A stretch of 64,000 nucleotides of DNA, from IMG/VR virus record IMGVR_UViG_3300025849_003059, positions 1-64,000 of that record; one strand, written 5' to 3'. Below are positions 16,987-23,843 of this stretch, one piece after another. Both the position numbers and the translations under genes were made by a program. Source of the DNA: a virus. The notes beneath the pieces are model-generated. The model saw nothing but the letters and a program-made list of their open reading frames with translations, was not told the origin of the DNA and did not search any database. The stretch's first letter is position 1. Every line of letters begins with the position of its first letter.

Positions 16987-17724
16987 CTAACACTTCTTCC
17001 AAGTTCCACCTTTACCCTTGTAGTTCTTAGCTGCCCAACCATTAGCGTAGGCAGAAGGATAAACATCAAATTTCTTTTTTGCTGCTGCTTTAGATGCAGA
17101 CCATTTACCAGCATCGGTAGGACAATTCTTTTCCATTAAGGTTTCAACCTTTTTTCCGAATTCGTAAAGAGCTCTTTCTTGTTCGTTTAATTCGTTTTCT
17201 TCTTTGATACGAGTTACGATATTACCACTCTCAGTTCTTTTAGAGATTGTTACTGCTTGTTCGTTTACTGATTTATCACCACCACATCCACAACCACAGC
17301 CACATCCACCATCTTTAGATTCTGATATACCTAATCTTTGTTTCATCTGGTCCTCTGTGATTTCGCCAATCTTGTAGTACCTTGAAAGAATGTGTCCCAT
17401 ATCTTCATATAATCCACCCATTCTTTGGTCAAGTGCCTTAGCTTCAAGAGCAACTTTATCGAATTGTTTACCCAACTTATCCAATTCACTCATGTTTCTC
17501 TTAACTGTATGCTTATCGAACCAATCATCACCTTCTCTAATAGCAAGTGTTCTAGCGGCTTCAGTAATTCCACCAAGTGTTTCAGCTACCTTTACGATAT
17601 CTGATTTTCTATCCATAGATTCTTGGTATTTGTTGTAAGTAGAAACAATTTCTAAGAAGTGTTTTTTTACTTCATTAGAAAGAGGTCTTTCTTCGTTTTC
17701 TTTAAGTAGTTGGGTTAATTTCAT
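16987..17724 (-). CDS. Head-module protein with Cys-Gly run and conserved phage C-terminal domain
   Basis: A 245-residue protein. It opens with MKLTQLLKENEE, a capsid-targeting-like leader, followed by a long helical region (about 15-130). A striking G-G-C-G-C-G-C-G-C-G-G run near 140-150 leads directly into K-S-V-N-E-Q, another copy of the repeated SVNE motif. The C-terminal ~50 residues (N-C-P-T-D-A-G-K-W-S-A-S-K-A-A-A-K-K-K-F-D-V-Y-P-S-A-Y-A-N-G-W-A-A) are a domain recurring in phage genomes with no settled function. The Cys cluster could bind metal or form disulphides in the virion. Capsid-internal location and cleavage at SVNE are inferred. Confidence 0.62.
   Translation of the reverse strand: MKLTQLLKENEERPLSNEVKKHFLEIVSTYNKYQESMDRKSDIVKVAETLGGITEAARTLAIREGDDWFDKHTVKRNMSELDKLGKQFDKVALEAKALDQRMGGLYEDMGHILSRYYKIGEITEDQMKQRLGISESKDGGCGCGCGCGGDKSVNEQAVTISKRTESGNIVTRIKEENELNEQERALYEFGKKVETLMEKNCPTDAGKWSASKAAAKKKFDVYPSAYANGWAAKNYKGKGGTWKKC
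17260..17273 (-). repeat. SVNE-encoding DNA repeat, copy D (14 of 15 bases)
   Basis: TTCGTTTACTGATT, matching the other copies over 14 bases, encodes K-S-V-N-E right after the Cys-Gly run. Confidence 0.6.
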
Positions 17725-17737
17725 TTTGTTCTCCTAA

Positions 17738-18502
17738 TTATATTCCTCTTATCAAACTTCCTATTTTTAATCTTCCTTCTTGTTTTTGTTGTGCATCTTT
17801 GAAAGATTTTAATATTGTATTTGCCAATTTATGTGAACCATTCATTTTTAAATCGAATACTAAACCTTCAATTGCAGTAGCACCACCCCATCCAGCTTCT
17901 TGAGATGATTTAATTCCTAATTCATATGCATCATCATCAACATCATCTGCGTATTGAGAAGCATATTTAGCTCTAACCACATCCATTTTTTTATCGTAAT
18001 CTTTATCATCGAATTTTGGATAATCTGGTTTCTCTCGTAACTCTGGTTTACCTTCTAAATCTGCAACTAACCATCTTGCTTCAGTATGGAAATTAGAATC
18101 AGTTAATGCTTCAACAGCTGCTTGAGCCATTTTCTTTTCGTATTCTTCTTTACCTATTTTTTTTGGTGAGATTCCAGCTTTCTGAGCTGCTTTACGAATT
18201 GCCTTGTTAACTTCTGGGTTTGCTTGGCCAGTTCCTTCTACTGAATTAGGAGTTGATAAATCTTCGCCACCATCCTTCTTAGGTTCATCTTTATCTTTAT
18301 TAAATATGTTTACTTTAGGAGTATCTTTTTTACCAGGTTCTTGTACGGCACTATCCTTATCATCTTTTCTTTTTTCATGAGTACCCGCTTTGATTGCAGA
18401 ATCTCTTGCAACTTTAGTTTTGAATACAGAAGTTGTACCAGTTTCTTTACTTGTAGCAGTAAATACCTCAGCCTCATTTATAAATTGTGATAGTTTAATC
18501 AT
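17738..18502 (-). CDS. Head-module protein with clear T4-type internal-protein leader
   Basis: A 254-residue protein starting MIKLSQFINEAEVF. This closely follows the T4 internal-protein signal MKTYQEFIAEA, which gp21 cuts after the Glu; here the cut would be I-N-E|A after residue 10. Next comes a T-S-V-F-K-T-K-x-A-R-D-x-A-I-K-A-G-T-H segment seen in other phage proteins, then a Lys/Asp-rich linker (about 45-90). A C-terminal helical domain contains A-Q-A-A-V-E-A-L and G-W-G-G-A-T-A-I-E-G-L. No catalytic motif was recognised. It is the strongest candidate here for a capsid-packaged internal protein. Confidence 0.65.
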   Translation of the reverse strand: MIKLSQFINEAEVFTATSKETGTTSVFKTKVARDSAIKAGTHEKRKDDKDSAVQEPGKKDTPKVNIFNKDKDEPKKDGGEDLSTPNSVEGTGQANPEVNKAIRKAAQKAGISPKKIGKEEYEKKMAQAAVEALTDSNFHTEARWLVADLEGKPELREKPDYPKFDDKDYDKKMDVVRAKYASQYADDVDDDAYELGIKSSQEAGWGGATAIEGLVFDLKMNGSHKLANTILKSFKDAQQKQEGRLKIGSLIRGI

Positions 18503-18524
18503 CTTTTTAGTTCCTTTTTTAAAT

Positions 18525-18665
18525 TTATTTTGAAACAGTTATGTTACCACCAATAGATGGAGACTTTCCACTTGATGTTGTTGGTTTTGTTATACCACCT
18601 AACGATATTTCCTTTGATTCAACTGGTTGAGTTGGTTTTGTTGGGTTTACATCTCCTATTGCCAT
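18525..18665 (-). CDS. Small Pro/Thr/Gly-rich head-module protein
   Basis: A 46-residue ORF (MAIGDVNPTKPTQPVE...) filling the gap between two larger genes. A good AGGAG lies eight bases before the ATG, and the ORF starts two bases after the upstream stop. It is rich in Thr, Pro, Gly and Ser and probably unstructured. Function unknown; the ribosome-binding site and tight spacing support reality. Confidence 0.55.
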   Translation of the reverse strand: MAIGDVNPTKPTQPVESKEISLGGITKPTTSSGKSPSIGGNITVSK

Positions 18666-18667
18666 AA

Positions 18668-18874
18668 TTAACTCCTATTTTTAAATTTATATTCTTTTGT
18701 TTCTTCTTTATGCGTGTATAAATCAAGTTTACCATCTTCAGTTAACTTAACTTCATAATTAGTTTTTCTAATATCATTGTGGCCTCCTTTAAATGGAGTA
18801 TCTCCAACAGCTTTTTTAACTGTTCCAAGGTCAATTGTATTTTTGGCCATATAATCTTGAATACTAAATCCCAT
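18668..18874 (-). CDS. Small conserved-looking head-module protein
   Basis: A 68-residue protein of unknown function between the protease gene and the 46-residue ORF. It begins MGFSIQDYMAKNTIDLG and has a Lys-rich C-terminal half with a likely beta-hairpin (Y-E-V-K-L-T-E-D-G-K-L-D-L-Y). It starts six bases after the protease stop. Possibly a minor prohead-core component, from context only. Confidence 0.55.
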   Translation of the reverse strand: MGFSIQDYMAKNTIDLGTVKKAVGDTPFKGGHNDIRKTNYEVKLTEDGKLDLYTHKEETKEYKFKNRS

Positions 18875-18880
18875 AACTTA

Positions 18881-19471
18881 TTAATTTAATTCTGTTATAA
18901 TTTCTCTCATCATATCTTGAGCTTTACAGTAATCTCCACAAACAACTTGTTCTTGTAATTGTTTATTTACTGATTCATTCATTGGAGTCATAAATGCTCC
19001 ATGTGTTGATGGGTTAGAAACAAAATCCCAACCGATTAACTCAAAATCTTCACCTACTTGTACTTTACCACCTGATAAAGGTTCTACTGAACCCATACCT
19101 CTTGATGATATACCTAAAAGAATTCCTGCTTTAAGTAGTTCTTTTAAGATGTTACCACTCGGTGTTGGAAGTATCTCTACTGTACCTACTAAATCATCAT
19201 TATCCCAATGAATCTCTCTTACATTGTGTGATACGTTCTTCAAGTTGATTACTGAAGAATCTGGATGGTCTAATTCACCAAGAGCACGTCTTTCTTTTAT
19301 AAGTGTTTCGTACTTCTTAGCTTCTCTTTGTAGAATCTCCATTGGATATATTCTACCATTCTGATTTTCTGCACCAGCTCTCTGTAAAATACCTTTAACA
19401 ATAGTTCTTCCACTATCATCTTCTTTTACTTTACCTTCGAATAATCTGGTTTCTATTAGTAGTTTACTCAT
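18881..19471 (-). CDS. gp21: Prohead maturation protease, T4 gp21-like
   Basis: A serine protease of the T4 gp21 (S77-type) family, which cleaves capsid, scaffold and internal proteins during head maturation. I use the ATG at 19471 (MSKLLIETRLF), which overlaps the upstream stop as TAATG and has GGGGAG in front, rather than an upstream GTG; the product is 196 residues. Landmarks: N-G-R-I-Y-P near 38-43, G-E-L-D-H-P (65-70) with the presumed catalytic His, G-I-S-S-R-G (120-125) with the presumed nucleophile Ser, and F-V-S-N-P-S-T-H-G-A-F just after. Its own C-terminus contains N-E-S-V-N-K, close to the SVNE motif in neighbours, perhaps an autoprocessing site. Confidence 0.9.
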   Translation of the reverse strand: MSKLLIETRLFEGKVKEDDSGRTIVKGILQRAGAENQNGRIYPMEILQREAKKYETLIKERRALGELDHPDSSVINLKNVSHNVREIHWDNDDLVGTVEILPTPSGNILKELLKAGILLGISSRGMGSVEPLSGGKVQVGEDFELIGWDFVSNPSTHGAFMTPMNESVNKQLQEQVVCGDYCKAQDMMREIITELN

Positions 19472-19647
19472 TATGCTCCCCACATTTTACGTTTCTTAAA
19501 TAAATCAAAGAAAATTGCAGATACTTCTTGTCGAATTAAATCTCGAATAAGTTTTTCATCGTCATTCGTGATTTCTTCGCTGATTCTATCCAATTTTACA
19601 TTTTGGATTTCTTCATTGATGATATCGTACAACTCTCTCTTAGTCAT
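19471..19647 (-). CDS. Small acidic head-core-type protein
   Basis: A 58-residue ORF (MTKRELYDIINEEIQ... ending K-R-K-M-W-G-A). Its ATG directly follows the upstream TAA, and its own TAA overlaps the protease ATG, so translation is probably coupled through all three. The N-terminal half (I-I-N-E-E-I) resembles the leader patterns of other small head proteins; the C-terminal half is a basic amphipathic helix. Function unknown; possibly a small prohead-core protein, like gp67/gp68 next to gene 21 in T4, but I see no sequence match. Confidence 0.55.
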   Translation of the reverse strand: MTKRELYDIINEEIQNVKLDRISEEITNDDEKLIRDLIRQEVSAIFFDLFKKRKMWGA

Positions 19648-19923
19648 TTATTTTTTTTCTTTTTTCTCAATTGCCTTTTGAAGTGCTGGTGGTAGTTTTT
19701 TCTGAGCTGCGGTCAACTCTTCTGCCACTTGTTCTTTTTTTTCTCCTCTACCTTTCCAAGTAGCATCGATTTTATTAAAGAATGCCTTCTTTTCTTCATC
19801 AGACATAGATGGAATTGATTTTCCAGCTTTTTCCAATGCTTTTTTGAAGAATTCTTGATATTCGTTTTCTTCAATCATTGTTTCTCTGATGATTTCTTTT
19901 AATCTATTTTTTGATATTTTCAT
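19648..19923 (-). CDS. Small head-module protein with conserved phage C-terminal motif
   Basis: A 91-residue, highly charged protein. The leader MKISKNRLKEIIRE fits the capsid-targeting-like pattern. The central S-D-E-E-K-K-A-F-F-N-K-I-D-A-T-W-K-G-R-G-E and following L-T-A-A-Q-K-K-L-P-P-A-L-Q-K-A-I motifs recur as a small domain in T4-like and other phage head-region proteins, of unknown function. It overlaps the upstream gene by four bases and ends right before the next ATG. Confidence 0.6.
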   Translation of the reverse strand: MKISKNRLKEIIRETMIEENEYQEFFKKALEKAGKSIPSMSDEEKKAFFNKIDATWKGRGEKKEQVAEELTAAQKKLPPALQKAIEKKEKK

Positions 19924-20735
19924 TTTTCAATCTCCTGTATTGTTCGAGCGATATTAATTAATCTCTCCTTTATCTTATAAATATGATTATTTGTTCTTTT
20001 CCAATACTGATTGGAATCCAACTCATTCATAGTTTTGATTTTATTATACCAATTGAAAAATTTCTCAGTTTCTCTTAGTTGATATTTTAATTCTTTTAAA
20101 CCCATTGCCATCTTCTTATGAGGATGCATTGTTTCATCGTTCTTTAATTCTAACCAACGATTAACAGGTCTTTTCACTTTAGCTTCGTTTACTGATTCTT
20201 TTAAATACTTTTTCCAATCTGAAAAATCTGGTGCTTTGTCAACTTCAATAAAATTACTTTTATATCTTAACTTAGGTTGTTTACTTAAATCATATCCTAA
20301 TCTAACAGCAACTTTCTTTTTTAAATCTACATAAAAAAGTGCACCATGATAATCAATTAAGTATGCACCTTTTTTACCATCAATAAATCCAGGTATATTT
20401 TTTAATAATACACCAGGAGATGTTAATCCTAAACCAGAATGTCCTGCAATATATTTTACAGGTGTATCTTTAGTAAGTTGAAAATATTCATGTCCTCTTT
20501 TTGGAGATACCAATCCTTCATTAATATCATCTTCATCAATCTTACCAACTATCTTCATACCAAATTGAGTTGAAATCTTTTTCTTTCTTTTCTTATCTTT
20601 TCTACCACCATCAGAGAAAGCACCAGGCACATTATAACCTGCCACATTACCTGTTGCAGTTGCTTCATCTAATTCTTTTTCAATTTCTTGAATTAGTTCA
20701 TCAATAAAGTTATTAAGGTTTTTTTCCATTGACAT
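19920..20735 (-). CDS. Head-module protein with ATATGNVAGYNVPGAF motif and SVNEA site
   Basis: A 271-residue protein. The N-terminus is an acidic helix ending E-L-D-E|A, then A-T-A-T-G-N-V-A-G-Y-N-V-P-G-A-F, a motif often found early in structural or core proteins of T4-like phages. A middle beta-rich domain (about 95-180) is followed by K-E-S-V-N-E-A near 185, the same motif and near-identical DNA as in the protein at 15980. The C-terminus is a helical Lys/Glu-rich domain. Both E|A sites suit the prohead protease, giving a probable processed core protein. It overlaps the upstream gene by 23 bases; AAGGAA precedes the ATG. Confidence 0.62.
   Translation of the reverse strand: MSMEKNLNNFIDELIQEIEKELDEATATGNVAGYNVPGAFSDGGRKDKKRKKKISTQFGMKIVGKIDEDDINEGLVSPKRGHEYFQLTKDTPVKYIAGHSGLGLTSPGVLLKNIPGFIDGKKGAYLIDYHGALFYVDLKKKVAVRLGYDLSKQPKLRYKSNFIEVDKAPDFSDWKKYLKESVNEAKVKRPVNRWLELKNDETMHPHKKMAMGLKELKYQLRETEKFFNWYNKIKTMNELDSNQYWKRTNNHIYKIKERLINIARTIQEIEK
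20184..20198 (-). repeat. ESVNEA-encoding DNA repeat, copy C
   Basis: TTCGTTTACTGATTC, part of a 19-base identity with copy A (AGCTTCGTTTACTGATTCT), in a gene about 3.8 kb away. It encodes K-E-S-V-N-E-A. Confidence 0.7.
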
Positions 20736-21582
20736 TTTTTATTTCCTTTACTAACTCATAAGACATCATTAAAGCGGAAACCTGGTCATCGTTAATTTTC
20801 TTACCGATTTTTTGTTTTTTCAAAACATTAATAGTTTCACGCAATTTAATTTTTGTAATCTTATCTTTCATTCCTTTATACAAATCATGTAATTCGGTAA
20901 TTGTTCTTATAAGTTCTTTCTCAAAGTAATCACCAAATTTAGATGTGTTAGTAATGTTGTTAATATACTCTCTTAATAATCCTTTTTGTATTTCATTTAA
21001 GTTAGTATATTTTTTGTTGAAAGTTTCTACAAGAATTTTATAAGTAAGTAATCTTAAATCCTTTTCTTGTTTTTTGTAATCTTCAACGAGTCTGTCCTCT
21101 TTTTGTTTAAGAGTTGGAATTGAGTTGGAAATATGTTCAACGATAGTAAGTTTAGAATCAAAAATATCTTTTACATCAAGAATATCATTTTTCTTTCCTT
21201 CAAATAATTTATGTACTGATGCTAAAATCTTGTAATTGGTAACAGGCGAAGATAAAAGATTATCAATTTCAAAGTTTTCTTTTATTGATTTAACAAGATT
21301 GAATTTCTCTCTTTTTAATTTTGAGTAATTAATTTTCGTATGTGCTTCTAATATGGCATCAATAAATTTCTCAGCTTTAAGTTCTGAGTTATATTTTTCA
21401 TTTATTAACAGATTATACAATCGAAGTTCTTTGGCAAGTTCAGTTTTTCCACTAAAGAATTCTCTAACAATTTCTTTAGCTTTTTCTTCACCACCATTTA
21501 AAACTTCAAGTGTAATCTGACGGGTTAGTATTTCGAAAAGAAAACCCGTATTCTTGAATTTTGAATGTCTTACTTTTTTCAT
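20713..21582 (-). CDS. Helical head-module protein next to the portal gene
   Basis: The preferred start is the ATG at 21582 (MKKVRHSKFKNTGFLFEIL); a TTG 15 bases upstream is possible but less likely. The ~289-residue protein is almost wholly helical and rich in Lys, Leu, Ile and Glu. Its early H-S-K-F-K-N-T-G-F-L-F-E-I-L-T-R-Q-I-T segment resembles conserved hypothetical proteins beside the portal gene in marine T4-like phages. No catalytic motif. It sits between portal and protease, where T4 encodes prohead-core proteins gp67 and gp68, so a core or scaffold role is possible. A promoter-like element lies 39 bases upstream. Confidence 0.6.
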   Translation of the reverse strand: MKKVRHSKFKNTGFLFEILTRQITLEVLNGGEEKAKEIVREFFSGKTELAKELRLYNLLINEKYNSELKAEKFIDAILEAHTKINYSKLKREKFNLVKSIKENFEIDNLLSSPVTNYKILASVHKLFEGKKNDILDVKDIFDSKLTIVEHISNSIPTLKQKEDRLVEDYKKQEKDLRLLTYKILVETFNKKYTNLNEIQKGLLREYINNITNTSKFGDYFEKELIRTITELHDLYKGMKDKITKIKLRETINVLKKQKIGKKINDDQVSALMMSYELVKEIKNVNGKKP

Positions 21583-21621
21583 TTTAATAATTTCCAATTA
21601 CAATATTATAAAATTACTCTA

Positions 21622-21632
21622 TTATAAATATA
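21622..21632 (-). promoter_or_regulatory. Putative phage promoter element downstream of portal gene
   Basis: The coding strand reads TATATTTATAA, 39 bases before the next ATG, in the 73-base gap after the portal stop. The flank (TTATATTTATAATAG) closely resembles the gp13 element (TTATATTTATAGTAG). Confidence 0.5.
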
Positions 21633-21655
21633 AATTTATAAAAGATTAACTATTT

Positions 21656-23383
21656 TTAATCATTATCGAGGATATTGGATTCATCCAACATATCCTTCAT
21701 TTCATGTAAATACTTACGTTTTGCTGATATACCGTTGATAACTTTCAACGCTTTTTCCTCAGAAGTACGAGAACGTTTTGATGTTCTCTCCTTATCACCT
21801 AAAGGGTCTCTACCTAATGGATGTTTATCTTTTCCATAAGTTCCACCTTCACGAGGCCTTCCACCTTTATCTTTAATTTCTTGTTTGATATTTTCAATTT
21901 GTTCTTCAATATCATCTGGTTCTTCAGATTCCATTGCAGGGTCGTTACCCTCATCTTCAATCATACGATAACGATATCTATCTTTAATATCATCAAGTAT
22001 TTTTGTTCTTTCATCATCTTGAGCACCATCTGCAACTTTAAAGATGTTTTCGTAAACCCATTCTTTAGATAACATATTTAATCCTTGAATATCTTGAGCC
22101 AATCTAATTTTTTCACTCCACAAGTTTACTTTTTCTTGTTCGTAAATTGTAGATGGATTTACAAGTTTTAATTCAAAGTTAGTCATTTCAAAATCTTGAA
22201 TTCCTTGTGAGTACAAATGAACTATTGCAATCTTAGATAATTCTGAAATAAGTGTTCTTTGGATTCTTTCAATCGTTCTTGCAAATCTTACATCTTCTGC
22301 AGCAAGAGTTGCTTTACCATTTATATTTTCTTCGTATCCTAAATAAGCTTTTGGAATCTTTAATGCTGCAAACATTTTGTTTTTTAAATAATCAATATCA
22401 TCAATAGTTGCGTACTCTAAACCTGCAAGGTTATCAATAGATGTACCACTATCACCGCCACGAACAGGAAGATAGAAATCTTCTGTTAAGTTTTGCATAT
22501 TGTACTTTAAGTTGTAATCACCAGTATTTCTATCGATGAAAGGAACTTTCTTCATCTTGTTGATGATTCTCTGCATATAGTTATCCACTTCTGTTGGTGG
22601 GATATTACCAATATCAATTTTGAAAACTCTTTTTTCAGGTGCTCTCATGATTCTATGGATTAACATAGCATCTTCCATTAGAGATAATTGTTTCCACAAT
22701 CTTCTTCCATTCTCAATCATAGATTTACCATATGGTAACCAGTTAGTATCTGCTAACAACCTAAAATGAGCAATTTCAAAGTTTTCATATTCTTCTTTTC
22801 CATTCGGGTCCTCAGTAATTTTAAACTTTACTGAATTTGGATTCGATGGGTCTGTTCTTTCTAATCTTTCTGTATTGTAAACTGAATGAGGAGTAACATT
22901 TACGATACCTTTACCTTCTGCAACTTCTAAACCTAAGAAGAAATCTCCATATTTTACCAAGTTTCTTGTCCAAGGCCATAGGTTAAACTCTACATTAAGA
23001 ATATCGTAGAATAAGTTTTCTAATAATCCTTGTACTTTTGGATTATCCGATTGAACAAGAAGTACATCACCAAATTCGTTCTTTAATGTACATTCATCTG
23101 CATATATATCAAGAGCCGATGCTAATATCGGGTCGTTATCCATTGCATCGTAATCTCTAAAAACTTCTCTACGAACTTGTTGGTATGCCATTGATTGTGC
23201 ACCACCTGCTTGTTCAAAAAAAGATTTCTGTAATTTTGTGTATCTATCTCTTAAAGAAGATAAGTTTGTTTGTTGACGTTCATCACCATCAAACACTTTT
23301 CGTTTACCATCTTTATCGATAGTAACTACTGCTTGTGCTCTAAAGAGTTTTGTTAACCTCCCAAAAAATGAAGTATCTGCCAT
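21656..23383 (-). CDS. gp20: Portal vertex protein, T4 gp20-like
   Basis: The dodecameric portal through which DNA enters and leaves the head. The 575-residue product (T4 gp20 is 524) shows gp20-type features: R-D-Y-D-A-M-D-N-D-P-I-L-A-S-A-L-D-I-Y-A-D-E-C-T near 70-95, the stem region with A-A-L-K-I-P-K-A-Y-L-G-Y-E-E-N-I-N-G-K-A-T-L-A-A-E-D-V-R-F-A-R-T-I-E-R-I-Q, and a charged, disordered-looking C-terminus (after about 480) with E-G-G-T-Y-G-K-D-K-H-P-L-G-R-D-P-L-G. It follows a small virion-type gene and the terminase. AGGAAA is seen before the ATG. Confidence 0.9.
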   Translation of the reverse strand: MADTSFFGRLTKLFRAQAVVTIDKDGKRKVFDGDERQQTNLSSLRDRYTKLQKSFFEQAGGAQSMAYQQVRREVFRDYDAMDNDPILASALDIYADECTLKNEFGDVLLVQSDNPKVQGLLENLFYDILNVEFNLWPWTRNLVKYGDFFLGLEVAEGKGIVNVTPHSVYNTERLERTDPSNPNSVKFKITEDPNGKEEYENFEIAHFRLLADTNWLPYGKSMIENGRRLWKQLSLMEDAMLIHRIMRAPEKRVFKIDIGNIPPTEVDNYMQRIINKMKKVPFIDRNTGDYNLKYNMQNLTEDFYLPVRGGDSGTSIDNLAGLEYATIDDIDYLKNKMFAALKIPKAYLGYEENINGKATLAAEDVRFARTIERIQRTLISELSKIAIVHLYSQGIQDFEMTNFELKLVNPSTIYEQEKVNLWSEKIRLAQDIQGLNMLSKEWVYENIFKVADGAQDDERTKILDDIKDRYRYRMIEDEGNDPAMESEEPDDIEEQIENIKQEIKDKGGRPREGGTYGKDKHPLGRDPLGDKERTSKRSRTSEEKALKVINGISAKRKYLHEMKDMLDESNILDND

Positions 23384-23423
23384 GTTTTCCTAATTTATGT
23401 TATAACCTTTATTAATTAATTTA

Positions 23424-23813
23424 TTACCATTTTCTACAAGACCAATATCTTGCTTTGTGTCTTGGACCTGGTGAATCACAGTTGTGTCTTGCTCTAAATG
23501 CTTTTCTTGCATCTGGATTATTCTTTCGAATAGACATTGTTTTTTCTCCTGATTTCTTTGCGGAACTTCCTCCATGTCCGAAGTTTACTTTGACAACATT
23601 TCCTTTAGGGTTTTTAACATATACTTTGAATTTCTTGGTATCACCTTGCATCGGTTTACCTAATTTTACAGTTCTACCTTGATATTCTGCTTCATTTATA
23701 TCAGATTTATATTCTTTCATAAATTCACAAAATTCTTTTATATCATGGTAATTTTCCACAGTATATTCTTCTGTATGTACTTCTTCTTTAAGTAATTCCT
23801 GCAATGATATCAT
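23424..23813 (-). CDS. Small virion-type protein with CDSPGP...RYWSC C-terminus
   Basis: A 129-residue protein between terminase and portal. It begins MISLQELLKEEV, a capsid-targeting-like leader, and near residue 38 has D-I-N-E-A-E-Y, another E|A protease-type site. The C-terminal domain ends M-S-I-R-K-N-N-P-D-A-R-K-A-F-R-A-R-H-N-C-D-S-P-G-P-R-H-K-A-R-Y-W-S-C, a motif common in head-region proteins of many marine phages; its two Cys may bind metal. Function unknown. A promoter-like element ends 15 bases before the ATG and AGGAG lies between them. Confidence 0.68.
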   Translation of the reverse strand: MISLQELLKEEVHTEEYTVENYHDIKEFCEFMKEYKSDINEAEYQGRTVKLGKPMQGDTKKFKVYVKNPKGNVVKVNFGHGGSSAKKSGEKTMSIRKNNPDARKAFRARHNCDSPGPRHKARYWSCRKW

Positions 23814-23828
23814 ATTTTATTCTCCTAA

Positions 23829-23840
23829 TATATAAATATA
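23829..23840 (-). promoter_or_regulatory. Putative phage promoter element after terminase gene
   Basis: The coding strand reads TATATTTATATA, in the 30-base gap after the terminase stop and 15 bases before the next ATG. Confidence 0.5.
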
Positions 23841-23843
23841 GAG

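Noticed and set aside
16979-17002. Upstream start at 17002 for the 15980 gene
   Set aside because: It would overlap the previous gene by 16 bases and lacks a spaced ribosome-binding site. The ATG at 16978 has AGGAG in front.
19472-19483. GTG start for the prohead protease
   Set aside because: The ATG at 19471 overlaps the upstream stop as TAATG with GGGGAG at good distance, and matches the family N-terminus better.
23390-23575. Minus-strand ORF of 61 residues within the gene before the portal
   Set aside because: Out-of-frame shadow of the 23424-23813 gene, which has the conserved C-terminal motif.
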